Source: Anabaena minutissima FACHB-250
GTDB lineage: Bacteria > Cyanobacteriota > Cyanobacteriia > Cyanobacteriales > Nostocaceae
NCBI RefSeq assembly: GCF_014697125.1
Contig: NZ_JACJRG010000027.1
Span: forward strand, 1 to 64,000
DNA: 64,000 bases
Reading direction: 5' to 3'
The translations under genes and the position numbers were made by a program. Shown one piece after another: positions 8,558 to 16,114 of the stretch. How positions within the stretch are numbered: the stretch's first letter is position 1; each line of letters begins with the position of its first letter. The notes under the pieces are model-generated. The model saw only the letters and a program-made list of their open reading frames with translations, ran no database searches and was not told the DNA's origin.

Positions 8558-9739
8558 ATGATTAACTCCATCAAACTCCCCCAAAAACTCATGTTATTGG
8601 GTGCGGGAGAACTCGGCAAAGAATTTGTAATTGCAGCGCAACGGCTCGGTAATTATGTGATAGCTGTTGACCGCTATCCTCATGCACCAGCGATGCAAGT
8701 TGCTGATTGCTGTGAAGTCATATCAATGCTGAGTGCTGATGATTTAGAAGCCGTAGTCACTCAGCATAAACCTGACTTTATCATCCCAGAAATTGAAGCA
8801 ATTAGGACGGAGAAACTGCTGGAATTTGAACAGCGAGGGATTACAGTCATCCCCACAGCAGCAGCGACTAATTACACCATGAACCGCGACAGAATTAGGG
8901 AATTAGCCCATCAAGAATTAGGCATTAGAACTGCTAAATATGGTTATGCAGTCAGCTTAGAAGAATTAATTGCAGTTGCCGATCAAATTGGTTTTCCTAA
9001 TGTGATTAAACCTGTGATGTCATCCTCTGGAAAAGGGCAATCTGTAGTCCAAACGAGAGATGAAGTAGAGAAAGCGTGGAATTATGCGATCGCAAATTCT
9101 AGAGGCGACAGTCAAAAGGTAATCATCGAAGAATTTATTAACTTTGAAATTGAAATTACCCTACTCACAATTAAACAGTGGAATAACCCGACAATTTACT
9201 GTTCTCCCATTGGACATCGGCAAGAAAGAGGCGATTATCAAGAGTCTTGGCAACCCGCAGAAATATCACCAGATAAAATATTACAAGCCCAAGAAATAGC
9301 GAAAAAAGTCACCGATGCTTTAGGAGGTGCAGGTATTTTTGGTGTAGAGTTTTTTATCACCAAAGATGAGGTAATTTTCTCTGAACTTTCTCCCCGTCCT
9401 CATGATACGGGCATGGTGACATTAATTTCCCAAAACCTCAACGAGTTTGAGTTACATCTGCGGGCAATTTTAGGCTTACCCATCCCTCATATAGAATTGT
9501 TGGGGGCTTCAGCTAGCGCGGTGATTTTAGCTTCAGAAAAATCAGACTCTATTACCTTTACAGGTGTAGCTGAAGCCTTGTCAGAGAAAGATGTAGATAT
9601 CAAATTATTTGGTAAACCAAACGCCCATCCTTATCGTCGTATGGGGGTGGCTTTAGCTAAGGCTGATAATGTGCAAGAAGCTAGGGAAAAAGCGACGAAA
9701 GCAGCCAGTAAAATTCAAATTATTAGCATTAGTCAATAA
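8558..9739 (+). CDS. purT: PurT: formate-dependent phosphoribosylglycinamide formyltransferase
   Basis: PurT makes formyl-GAR from GAR, formate and ATP in purine synthesis, without the folate used by PurN. The 393-residue protein has an N-terminal Rossmann-like part with LLGAGELGKEFVIAAQRLG and AVDRYPHAPAMQVAD, an EIEAIRTEKLLEFE segment that matches the GAR-binding site, and a central ATP-grasp domain with PNVIKPVMSSSGKGQSVV (near 147-164) and IIEEFINFEIEITLLT. FSELSPRPHDTGMVTL near 271-286 contains metal- and nucleotide-binding residues. Length and motifs are complete. It lies 54 bases after the pentapeptide-repeat gene. Confidence 0.93.
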   Translation: MINSIKLPQKLMLLGAGELGKEFVIAAQRLGNYVIAVDRYPHAPAMQVADCCEVISMLSADDLEAVVTQHKPDFIIPEIEAIRTEKLLEFEQRGITVIPTAAATNYTMNRDRIRELAHQELGIRTAKYGYAVSLEELIAVADQIGFPNVIKPVMSSSGKGQSVVQTRDEVEKAWNYAIANSRGDSQKVIIEEFINFEIEITLLTIKQWNNPTIYCSPIGHRQERGDYQESWQPAEISPDKILQAQEIAKKVTDALGGAGIFGVEFFITKDEVIFSELSPRPHDTGMVTLISQNLNEFELHLRAILGLPIPHIELLGASASAVILASEKSDSITFTGVAEALSEKDVDIKLFGKPNAHPYRRMGVALAKADNVQEAREKATKAASKIQIISISQ

Positions 9740-9778
9740 GGACTTTAGTCATAAAAGAAGGACTAAAGTCCTTACTAC
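9738..9778. repeat. Inverted repeat element of the AAGGACTTTAGTCC family (copy 2)
   Basis: AAGGACTTTAGT (9738-9749) pairs with ACTAAAGTCCTT (9762-9773), continuing to TACTAC at 9778. It begins in the purT stop codon and lies between convergent purT and the symporter gene, so it may double as a bidirectional terminator. Confidence 0.7.
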
Positions 9779-9789
9779 GAACTTACTCT

Positions 9790-11472
9790 TTACTCCCCAA
9801 TTCCTATCGGTTGTGATTCTTCTTCCAGAGATGGAGAACGTAAATCTTCTACCATCGCTTGAATTTCTGCGGGGGGTGGTGGGGTGACGCGAGAAACTAT
9901 CAGCGTCACCGCGAAGTTAATGAGCATACCTAAAGTACCGATACCTTCGGGAGATACACCAAAAAACCAAGGCTGCATTCCGGCAAACTTGACCCCAATG
10001 ATGTAGACAATGGTAAAAATTAACCCTGTCAACATTCCAGCGATCGCACCTTCGGAATTGGTACGCTTATCGAAGATACCCAAAACTATGACTGGGAAGA
10101 AACTAGCAGCCGCTAAACCAAAGGCAAAAGCTACCACTTCACTCACAAATCCCGGCGGATTTACACCAAAGTAACCAGCCAACACCAGGGATAACCCCAC
10201 CATTATCCGCCCGACAAACACCCGTTTTTGTTCCGAGGCGGAAGAATCAATAATGCGGTAGTAGATATCATGGGCGATGGAACTAGATATAACTAGCAAC
10301 AACCCGGATGCTGTCGATAAAGCCGCCGCTAAACCACCAGCCGCTACCAAAGCAATCACCCAAGGCGCAAGGTTGGCTATCTCTGGGGTAGACAGGACAA
10401 TAATATCCCGATCAATTTTAATTTCGTTGGTGTCTATACTGGGTGTCAACTGATAACGCCCATCTTTGTTTTTATCTTCAAATGTCAGCAGTCCAGTTTT
10501 TTCCCACTTTTGCGCCCAGTCTAACTGCTGTACTTCTGTGACTGTTTGATTGTTTAGAGTCGTAATCAAGTTATAACGGGCAAACATGGAAAGTGCCGGT
10601 GCTGTGGTGTATAAAATGGCAATAAATAATAAAGCCCAACCAGCAGAAAATCTTGCTGCACGTACACTTTTAACTGTGTAAAACCTAACGATAATATGGG
10701 GTAAACCAGCAGTACCTACCATTAAGGCAATCGTGGTGAACAGTACATCTAACATGGACTTGTTCACAAACGGCTTAGTATATTCTTGAAACCCTAACTG
10801 AACCTGAATGTCATTGAGTTTTGTAGCAACATCACTAAAGGTAAATGCTAACTGAGGAATAGGATTACCGGTAAGTTTCCAGGCGATCGCGATCGCGGGA
10901 ATCAAATAAGCTAAAATCAACACCCCATACTGGGCTACTTGCGTCCAAGTAATCCCTTTCATCCCTCCCAACACCGAGAAAAAGCCAACAATCACCATCC
11001 CGATGATGACACCGGTGTTGATATCTACTTGTAAAAAACGGCTAAAAACAATGCCCACACCGCGCATTTGTCCAGCAACGTAGGTAAGAGAGACGAAAAT
11101 TGCTGCCACTACCGCTACTAGACGGGCAATATTAGAATAATAGCGATCGCCTACAAAATCTGGCACTGTATACTTACCAAATTTTCGCAGATAGGGCGCG
11201 AGTAATAAAGCCAGCAGCACATAACCGCCAGTCCAACCCATCAAATATATAGAACCGTCATAACCCAAAAAAGAAATCAGCCCCGCCATTGAAATAAACG
11301 AAGCCGCAGACATCCAATCGGCGGCGGTGGCTGCACCATTAGCAATAGAAGGGATACCTTGACCTGCTACGTAGAAGTCTTTGCTACTTTTGACTCGTGA
11401 TTGCCAACCAATGTAAATATAAGCAACAAAAGACAGTCCAACTATTAAAATTGTCCAAAGTTCAACTGACAC
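9790..11472 (-). CDS. Sodium:solute symporter, large subunit (ActP/VC_2705-like)
   Basis: The 560-residue integral membrane protein has about 13 hydrophobic segments and belongs to the SSS family (cation/acetate-permease-like). Family features are SSKDFYVAGQGIPSIANG near 30-47, ATAADWMSAASFISMAG, KYTVPDFVGDRYYS near 99, GGMKGITWTQVAQY near 168 and AALSTASGLLLVISSSIAHD near 386. A hydrophilic insertion around 310-350 (DKNKDGRYQLTPS) lies between membrane segments. Because the next gene upstream is a DUF4212 small subunit, it fits the two-component VC_2705 subfamily, whose substrate is probably a small organic anion. The gene lies 9 bases after its partner. Confidence 0.86.
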   Translation of the reverse strand: MSVELWTILIVGLSFVAYIYIGWQSRVKSSKDFYVAGQGIPSIANGAATAADWMSAASFISMAGLISFLGYDGSIYLMGWTGGYVLLALLLAPYLRKFGKYTVPDFVGDRYYSNIARLVAVVAAIFVSLTYVAGQMRGVGIVFSRFLQVDINTGVIIGMVIVGFFSVLGGMKGITWTQVAQYGVLILAYLIPAIAIAWKLTGNPIPQLAFTFSDVATKLNDIQVQLGFQEYTKPFVNKSMLDVLFTTIALMVGTAGLPHIIVRFYTVKSVRAARFSAGWALLFIAILYTTAPALSMFARYNLITTLNNQTVTEVQQLDWAQKWEKTGLLTFEDKNKDGRYQLTPSIDTNEIKIDRDIIVLSTPEIANLAPWVIALVAAGGLAAALSTASGLLLVISSSIAHDIYYRIIDSSASEQKRVFVGRIMVGLSLVLAGYFGVNPPGFVSEVVAFAFGLAAASFFPVIVLGIFDKRTNSEGAIAGMLTGLIFTIVYIIGVKFAGMQPWFFGVSPEGIGTLGMLINFAVTLIVSRVTPPPPAEIQAMVEDLRSPSLEEESQPIGIGE

Positions 11473-11481
11473 AGTTTTACC

Positions 11482-11736
11482 TTACTTCTTAATATTATAT
11501 TTGCGGTCTAATTTGTCCATCTGCACAGCGTAAGTAAAAATCAACGCTACAAAAACTAGGATTGAGCCTTGCTGCGCCATCCAAAACCCAAAAGGCACAC
11601 CAAAAAAACGTAAGTTGTTCAAAGGTTGAACTAACAAAATACTAAAAACTATGGAAACTAATCCCCAAATAATTAAAAGATTGCGAATTAAAGCAGTATT
11701 AGCACGCCAGTAAGACTGACGCTCATGTTCATTCAT
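11482..11736 (-). CDS. DUF4212 small subunit of the sodium:solute symporter
   Basis: An 84-residue protein with two membrane segments (residues about 18-40 and 52-72) and a charged C-terminus (QMDKLDRKYNIKK). The N-terminus reads ERQSYWRANTALIRNLLIIW and is followed by FFGVPFGFWMAQQGS, the pattern of the small partner found before VC_2705-type symporters. It is the first gene of a two-gene operon. The 80 bases directly upstream closely resemble those upstream of the NB-ARC/WD40 gene. Confidence 0.85.
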   Translation of the reverse strand: MNEHERQSYWRANTALIRNLLIIWGLVSIVFSILLVQPLNNLRFFGVPFGFWMAQQGSILVFVALIFTYAVQMDKLDRKYNIKK

Positions 11737-11741
11737 ATTTT

Positions 11742-11825
11742 TCTAGCGTAAGTGCATCAAAAATATTACCAATAAATCAGTAGTGATTACACTTGGCTAT
11801 CTTGTATATTTGTTTCTATTTTTTA
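11742..11825 (-). promoter_or_regulatory. Upstream region shared with the NB-ARC/WD40 gene
   Basis: About 80 bases (TCTAGCGTAAGTGCATCAAA, ATATTACCA, GTGATTACAC, GTATATTTGTTTCTATTTTT) align at about 80% by eye with 19866-19946. Both copies sit just before the start codon of a minus-strand gene, in the same orientation. It could be a shared promoter/5' leader or a dispersed repeat that landed twice. Confidence 0.45.
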
Positions 11826-11961
11826 AGAAATACAGTTTTTCTAAGACTCGTTACTCACCACTTACCACTGAGTGAGGTGAAATATAGGACTCATCTTTGA
11901 TTTTTGAATAGATACATCATAATCGTAGTGGCGTGTCAAGCCTTAAATGTTGCAAAAAAAT

Positions 11962-12056
11962 TGTAGGTTGGGTTGACGTAAGGAAACCCAACACTAACAT
12001 TTATATTGAGTTTCCGAGATCAATGTTGGGTTGCGCTCCGCTTAACCCAACCTACA
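11962..12056. repeat. GTAGGTTGGGTT inverted repeat (copy 1)
   Basis: TGTAGGTTGGGTT (11962-11974) and AACCCAACCTACA (12044-12056) are perfect 13-bp terminal inverted repeats. Internal GAAACCCAACA and TGTTGGGTT add further pairing. A second copy lies at 21212-21300. The rest of the 11737-12168 spacer shows no gene. Confidence 0.75.
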
Positions 12057-12168
12057 TTTAATGCACTATTTTAGCCTTGCCATGCCACTACATATATATA
12101 TACTGAGATTTTTAAGTGTAAGCTACGCCAACAGAAATCAAACCGGATTCCTATAGTAGATATTAGTA

Positions 12169-12600
12169 TTATCTGCGATTGCGACATTGCAATGGGTAGC
12201 GATTGCGCCGCCATGTTGTCCAACCATCTGCAATCTTAGTCCGACTGTTGTATCTGAGATACCAATCATCTTGCTCTGCGCCTAAATAACGAATACCTAA
12301 ATCCTGTCTTTGTCTGCTGGAAAAACGCTTTCCTAACGGAATCCATGCACTACCATTATCACTAAACCTCCCAACAAGACGGACTCCAGAAGTAGTAGAG
12401 CAGACACCACCACTGCAACTAGTTTGTGGATTATCTACTACTTTCCATTCCATTTGGGCTGGTCTACCGTCAATATTACAATCCCACAAACCAAAGAACC
12501 ATTCACCAGCAATTAAACCAGCTTTAGTAGAACTAGATCCCAATACTAAACTTGCCGAAACAATTGCCAAACCCAAAAGTGACTTTGTAATGTTCTTCAT
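12169..12600 (-). CDS. Small secreted protein of unknown function (DUF6006-like)
   Basis: The 143-residue protein begins with a clear signal peptide (MKNITKSLLGLAIVSASLVL, with probable cleavage after the Ala near 27). The mature part has GEWFFGLWDCNIDGRPAQME, a CSGGVCSTTSGVRLVGRF segment with closely spaced Cys, and a basic end (WRRNRYPLQCRNRR). Four Cys in the mature part may form disulfides. I believe it belongs to a cyanobacterial secreted family (DUF6006), but this is from memory. The start lies only nine bases from a perfect 18-bp hairpin, and no Shine-Dalgarno sequence is visible. Confidence 0.75.
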   Translation of the reverse strand: MKNITKSLLGLAIVSASLVLGSSSTKAGLIAGEWFFGLWDCNIDGRPAQMEWKVVDNPQTSCSGGVCSTTSGVRLVGRFSDNGSAWIPLGKRFSSRQRQDLGIRYLGAEQDDWYLRYNSRTKIADGWTTWRRNRYPLQCRNRR

Positions 12601-12609
12601 TATACGTTA

Positions 12610-12658
12610 CTGATACATATGAGTGAATTTGTATCTTCTATTCACTCATATGTATCAG
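12610..12658 (-). promoter_or_regulatory. Perfect 18-bp inverted repeat just before the start codon
   Basis: CTGATACATATGAGTGAA (12610-12627) and TTCACTCATATGTATCAG (12641-12658) are perfectly complementary around 13 bases. It sits immediately upstream of the secreted-protein gene, where a ribosome would bind, so it could be a 5'-UTR hairpin or a dimeric repressor site. Confidence 0.6.
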
Positions 12659-12772
12659 CATTGCTGTTTATGCAACTAATTAAGACTTGGAAACTTAATA
12701 TTTCTCTATTGTAAAGTAGACGATGCTCCCCCTACGCCTGCTGTTAGTGTTTGCATCATCGTCATAAAAGCT

Positions 12773-12991
12773 TTATTCTGTCAGAGCATCAAGTTTAGCC
12801 AGTATTTTTAAGCCTGCTTCTGGATTACCAGTTGCAGCCATTGCTTTAAATCTTGTCTGGGTATCCAATTCTGCTAGAGCTATAGTAGAAAGTTCTTCAA
12901 TCAACTTATTAACACTGATGCCTTTGGCTTGAGCAAGTTCTTTTAATCTGTTGTGCTTATCGTCTGGTGAACAAATAGTTAAAGTTGCCAT
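12773..12991 (-). CDS. Ribbon-helix-helix protein, orphan antitoxin-like
   Basis: The 72-residue protein begins with a short beta strand (MATLTICSPDDKH) followed by LKELAQAKGISVNKLIEEL, the strand-helix-turn-helix pattern of MetJ/Arc (RHH) DNA-binding proteins such as HicB-type antitoxins. The C-terminal part (FKAMAATGNPEAGLKIL) is where antitoxins usually bind their toxin. No toxin-sized frame lies within 250 bases on either side, so it appears to be an orphan or the remnant of a module. Such proteins typically repress their own promoter. Confidence 0.65.
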   Translation of the reverse strand: MATLTICSPDDKHNRLKELAQAKGISVNKLIEELSTIALAELDTQTRFKAMAATGNPEAGLKILAKLDALTE

Positions 12992-13107
12992 GTCATAAAA
13001 ATTCTAACAGAAAGACCTTAAAGCGATCGCCAGAGATAAATATCTTTAATATCGGGCAATGTTTAGCGACAAGCAGCTTTACGTATAAACACTTTTGCAA
13101 CTAACGA

Positions 13108-13199
13108 TGCAAATATTGCGATGGCGTTCCGCCCAGCGTAGCTGATTGCACTGCTATAGGCGATGTCTAGAACAATGCTCCCCCTACGCAATATTTGCA
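13108..13199. repeat. MITE-like inverted repeat with internal GCGATGGCGTTCCGCCCAGC unit
   Basis: TGCAAATATTGCG (13108-13120) and CGCAATATTTGCA (13187-13199) are perfect 13-bp terminal inverted repeats. The interior carries the GGCGTTCCGCCCAGCGTAGC unit that also interrupts the ABC pseudogene (3216-3245) and recurs at 41278-41310. Confidence 0.6.
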
Positions 13200-13228
13200 C
13201 TTTACGAAATTTATGTCATGGTGTGCAT

Positions 13229-13663
13229 CTAACTTGTCGCTACTCTATTGTTTCCATTTCCGTTACTCTCTACATTGGCAACAAATGATGGTGGCTGTGA
13301 ACTAGAAGTTGGTGACTCACCTCGCAGTCCCTTACGGCGTTGATTTTTCGGAACTCCTCCCGCCATGCCATACTCTACACTGCTTTTACCATATAGAACA
13401 CCAACTCCCATCAGCATATGTTCTGTCATATCTCCTAACTCACGCTCTGTTTCAAGCATTTCACGATACAACTTATCTAGGTTAGAAAGGGCGGTATTGT
13501 ATGCGTTTTCTTTAGTTTGCATTGTCTCAATTAAACTTGAAAAAGCAGGTAGAGTCAGTCCATTACCCACATTTAAATTTGGATGAATTGAGTTCATCCC
13601 AGCTGCACGACGCACTGCTTTTTTTAACACTGTAGAGCTTCTTTTTTTCCGCATAATACGCAC
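13229..13663 (-). CDS. Hypothetical protein, coiled-coil and low-complexity tail
   Basis: A 144-residue protein with a very basic N-terminus (MRIMRKKRSSTVLKKAVRR), a central helix likely to form a coiled coil (NALSNLDKLYREMLETEREL near 55-75) and a Ser/Pro/Asn-rich tail (SPTSSSQPPSF, NGNGNN). There is no signal peptide or membrane segment. I do not recognise the family. Length and amino acid composition suggest a real gene. It stands alone between repeats in the accessory stretch; the start could also be the ATG encoding Met4. Confidence 0.55.
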   Translation of the reverse strand: MRIMRKKRSSTVLKKAVRRAAGMNSIHPNLNVGNGLTLPAFSSLIETMQTKENAYNTALSNLDKLYREMLETERELGDMTEHMLMGVGVLYGKSSVEYGMAGGVPKNQRRKGLRGESPTSSSQPPSFVANVESNGNGNNRVATS

Positions 13664-13789
13664 TTTGTAAAATAGTACGGTTAATATCTTTACCTTAAAT
13701 AATATCCGTATCGATCAGCCTGAGAAAATTTTGGCAAATCTGCAACAACTTTTGCTACAAGCAATAATTGTCATAAATGCGCGAACTAC

Positions 13790-14006
13790 CGAAATGAGAA
13801 AGCAAACTGCGGTTTGCTTGCGGAAAACACCAAAATGAGTTAACAAACTGGAGTTTGCTTGCTGAATCTACTGAAATGAGCAAGCATTTGCAGCAAATGA
13901 GTTAACAAACTGGGGTTTGCTTGCTGAATCTACTGAAATGAGAAAGCATTTGCAGCAAATGAGTTAACAAACTGGGGTTTGTTTGCTGAATTTACAGGAA
14001 TGAGTT
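13790..14006. repeat. 62-bp tandem repeat, about 3.5 copies
   Basis: Units starting at 13834, 13896 and 13958 have an exact 62-base period, with a diverged partial copy from about 13790. Each unit holds two small palindromes: CAAACTGGAGTTTG (later copies CAAACTGGGGTTTG) and CATTTGCAGCAAATG. The block lies between the gene at 13229 (-) and the secreted Cys-rich gene at 14397 (+). Confidence 0.8.
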
Positions 14007-14199
14007 AAGTAATTAGGCATTTTGAGAAAGATATTGCAATAAATAAAACTTAAGCCTTTGGCGATCGCACTTTTGATGATGGGGTTGATATTGGCGATCA
14101 CACTCTTAGTAATTATGTCAAATCAGCGATGTCTGGCGACAAGAAGCAGAGCTTCTAGGAACTTTGAGCAACTCGATTAATTTAGGTGATCGCTCTTGT

Positions 14200-14243
14200 T
14201 TGTTTACAAAAGCCTTAAGTTGAAATTAACTTGCTAAAGTTGC
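14200..14243 (+). repeat. 44-bp upstream repeat (copy 1)
   Basis: TTGTTTACAAAAGCCTTAAG followed by TTGAAATTAACTTGCTAAAG and TTGC matches 15637-15680 at 43 of 44 positions. Short matches (CACTCTTAGTAA) also occur about 100 to 180 bases further upstream of each, so a larger, degraded duplication is likely. Copy 1 lies 154 bases before the first Cys-rich gene, copy 2 198 bases before the GG-leader peptide gene. A shared promoter element is possible. Confidence 0.7.
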
Positions 14244-14396
14244 ATTGTGCAAGCTGGAGATACATCACAGAATGAATTCATCTGATAATTCAGGGTAATA
14301 TGCAATTTATCAATTAAACCGAATCTACAAGCCAGTCACACAGTATGGACAATTCACAATAGTACACCTCAACTTATCCCTTTGTTATGCAATGCC

Positions 14397-14738
14397 ATGA
14401 AAAAAATATTGTCTCTCATTTTAGTTATAGGTATGATTCCTGCTGGTAGCTTTTTCTTTACCTCGAAAAGGGCATCTGCGTTTTGTGTTTACAACAAAAC
14501 TTCAGATTCTATTAGTGGAAGTGACACCAGAAGGACAGCACAGTTTGGTGAAAAACATTGGCGAAAAGACTTAAATCCTGGTCAACGTGATTGTTGCCCT
14601 GGTAACAACAGTGAATGTCAGGGGGCAACTATTTTTATTGTTAATAATTCCGGTCAAAGTTGTAAGGTTAAAGTAGGTGCTCATCAGGCATTAGTTGTGA
14701 GCAAACGAAGAAATCAACTAATTTGTCGAGTTAATTAA
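14397..14738 (+). CDS. Secreted small Cys-rich protein, paralogue 1
   Basis: The 113-residue protein (from ATG 14397; an upstream TTG at 14382 is unlikely because MKKILSL is the natural start of the signal peptide) has a signal sequence ending near ASA, then FCVYNKTSDSISGSDTR, a DLNPGQRDCCPGNNSEC motif, and a C-terminal GAHQALVVSKRRNQLICRVN. Six Cys in the mature part suggest disulfides. It is about half identical by eye to the next gene, and all six Cys are kept. The family is unknown to me; a periplasmic or secreted location is inferred. Confidence 0.72.
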   Translation: MKKILSLILVIGMIPAGSFFFTSKRASAFCVYNKTSDSISGSDTRRTAQFGEKHWRKDLNPGQRDCCPGNNSECQGATIFIVNNSGQSCKVKVGAHQALVVSKRRNQLICRVN

Positions 14739-14799
14739 TCTTGTTTTGATCTGAATAGACATTTGCCCGTATACTTTCAATTCTAAATCAGGAGAAACC

Positions 14800-15159
14800 A
14801 TGAATAAATTGCTGTATTTGATTTTAATTACTGGAACTATTCCTGTTAGTAGCTTGTTTTTAACATCTCAATCTGCATCTGCGTTTTGTGTTTACAATAG
14901 GTCTGCTTATACTATTCGTGGGGAAGACACAAGATTTTCAACTGCAATCATTAACAGACATTGGGGAAACACTCTAAATCCTGGCGAAAAAGATTGCTGT
15001 CCTGGAAGTAACAGTGAATGTCAGAATGCAACTATTCAAATTAGAACTACTGCTTTCCCTGTAGAAAAATCACAGAGAATTTGTCAGGTTCGGGTAGGCG
15101 CTCGTCAAGCATTAGTCATTTCTAACCAAAACAATAAGGTAACTTGCCGAGTTAATTAG
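14800..15159 (+). CDS. Secreted small Cys-rich protein, paralogue 2
   Basis: A 119-residue tandem paralogue of the gene 61 bases upstream: signal peptide (MNKLLYLILITGTIPVSSLF...SASA), then FCVYNRSAYTIRGEDTR, TLNPGEKDCCPGSNSEC and GARQALVISNQNNKVTCRVN. A good ribosome binding site (AGGAG about 6 bases before the ATG) is present. The CCPG...C core and the final CRVN are identical between the two, while the middle (residues about 85-95) differs in length. The pair probably forms one operon. Function is unknown. Confidence 0.74.
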   Translation: MNKLLYLILITGTIPVSSLFLTSQSASAFCVYNRSAYTIRGEDTRFSTAIINRHWGNTLNPGEKDCCPGSNSECQNATIQIRTTAFPVEKSQRICQVRVGARQALVISNQNNKVTCRVN

Positions 15160-15174
15160 ACCATAAAGTTTTTC

Positions 15175-15339
15175 AGGGGAGCATCCCACTTTTTTAATCA
15201 ATACCCTTTTAGGGTATTGCTACACGAACAAAGCCTGCCTTCGCAGGCTATAAATACTCATATCCTGCAAAGACAGGCTTTGTATTTATAGCCCTAAGCT
15301 TATAGCCTGTGGGCATTTTAAAAACTTGGATGCTCCCGT
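15175..15339. repeat. MITE-like element with GGGAGCATCC ends
   Basis: AGGGGAGCATCC (15175-15186) and GGATGCTCCCGT (15328-15339) are terminal inverted repeats that extend inward imperfectly to poly-T/poly-A. Inside are more nested pairs (AAAGCCTGCCTTCGCAGGCT, TATTTATAGCC). Size 165 bases, non-coding. Confidence 0.6.
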
Positions 15340-15505
15340 TTTTCAGCGTATGTGTCTATCTTACTAAAAAGAATCAAGCGTGTTTGGTAATTCTAACTTG
15401 GTCATAAAAAAGACCAAACCTGTAAAATACGTTCTGTCAGTTTTAGCTACAGAGCAATCGCACTCTTAGTAACTCTCTCAAAGAAACGATCGCCAACAAT
15501 AAAAC

Positions 15506-15606
15506 CTACCCCATACCATCCACAGCCCCTAAAGCCAAAAGTGCTGACCTCTGCGCTGCTGTTAACCCAGTCACCCCTCTGATGTTCATTCCTTCATAAA
15601 GGCGAT
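15506..15606 (-). pseudogene. Remnant of the NB-ARC/WD40 gene 3' end
   Basis: On the minus strand this encodes LYEGMNIRGVTGLTAAQRSA followed by LLALGAVDGMG and a stop. It is almost the same as the last 30 residues of the 16260-19841 protein, which read LYEGMNIRGVTGLTAAQLSA then LLALGAVEGVG. Nothing of the WD40 repeats remains. It is a relic of a duplicated or deleted paralogue. Confidence 0.75.
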
Positions 15607-15636
15607 GGGGAAGTCGCCACAACCTCAACCTCTAGC

Positions 15637-15680
15637 TTGTTTACGAAAGCCTTAAGTTGAAATTAACTTGCTAAAGTTGC
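15637..15680 (+). repeat. 44-bp upstream repeat (copy 2)
   Basis: Second copy of the 14200-14243 sequence, 43 of 44 bases identical, lying upstream of the GG-leader peptide gene and just beyond the WD40 remnant. Confidence 0.7.
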
Positions 15681-15877
15681 CTGGTGTATTAATTAAAAAC
15701 TGTGCAGACTGAAATTAGAAGACTGAGGTAACAGTATTAGCAAACTTCAAAATTTCTCATCTCTATCTGAATTTATAACAGTGACTAAAATCTAATTGCT
15801 GCTACCAATTCAGAATCATGTTTATGCTATTAGCTGACAGTCAGTTCCAAGTTACATCTGAAATTAAGGAAATCAAA

Positions 15878-16024
15878 ATGTCTAAGTCTAAAAATGAAAG
15901 CAAAGCATCTCAGAGCGAAATCAAGCCCCAAAAACTAAACAATAATCCTGATGTCAGACAACTGACCAATGAAGAGTTAGACTCTGTTTTTGGTGGATTT
16001 GGTTTTTATAGACGTTGGCCTTAA
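15878..16024 (+). CDS. Double-glycine-leader peptide, candidate RiPP or signal peptide precursor
   Basis: A 48-residue peptide from ATG 15878, chosen because AAGGA (15866-15870) lies seven bases upstream; the open frame extends to 15818 but without a better start. The N-terminal 30 residues are polar and Lys/Ser/Asn-rich. They end in LTNEELDSVFGG, which fits the leader consensus cleaved after GG by peptidase-containing ABC transporters. Only eight residues follow, FGFYRRWP, aromatic and cationic. No Cys is present, so a lanthipeptide is excluded. No modifying enzyme or transporter is adjacent. A perfect 10-bp hairpin lies about 90 bases downstream. Function is inferred only from the leader pattern. 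Confidence 0.6.
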   Translation: MSKSKNESKASQSEIKPQKLNNNPDVRQLTNEELDSVFGGFGFYRRWP

Positions 16025-16114
16025 CGATGATATCTAACCTGTTAATGATATTCGGGTTTATCTATCGCTGACATGGATAAAATCATTCGATAACTCATAG
16101 TTATCAAAATATTA

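Noticed and set aside
13790..14006. Possible CRISPR array
   Set aside because: The 62-base units repeat in full with no unique spacers, and no cas genes are near.
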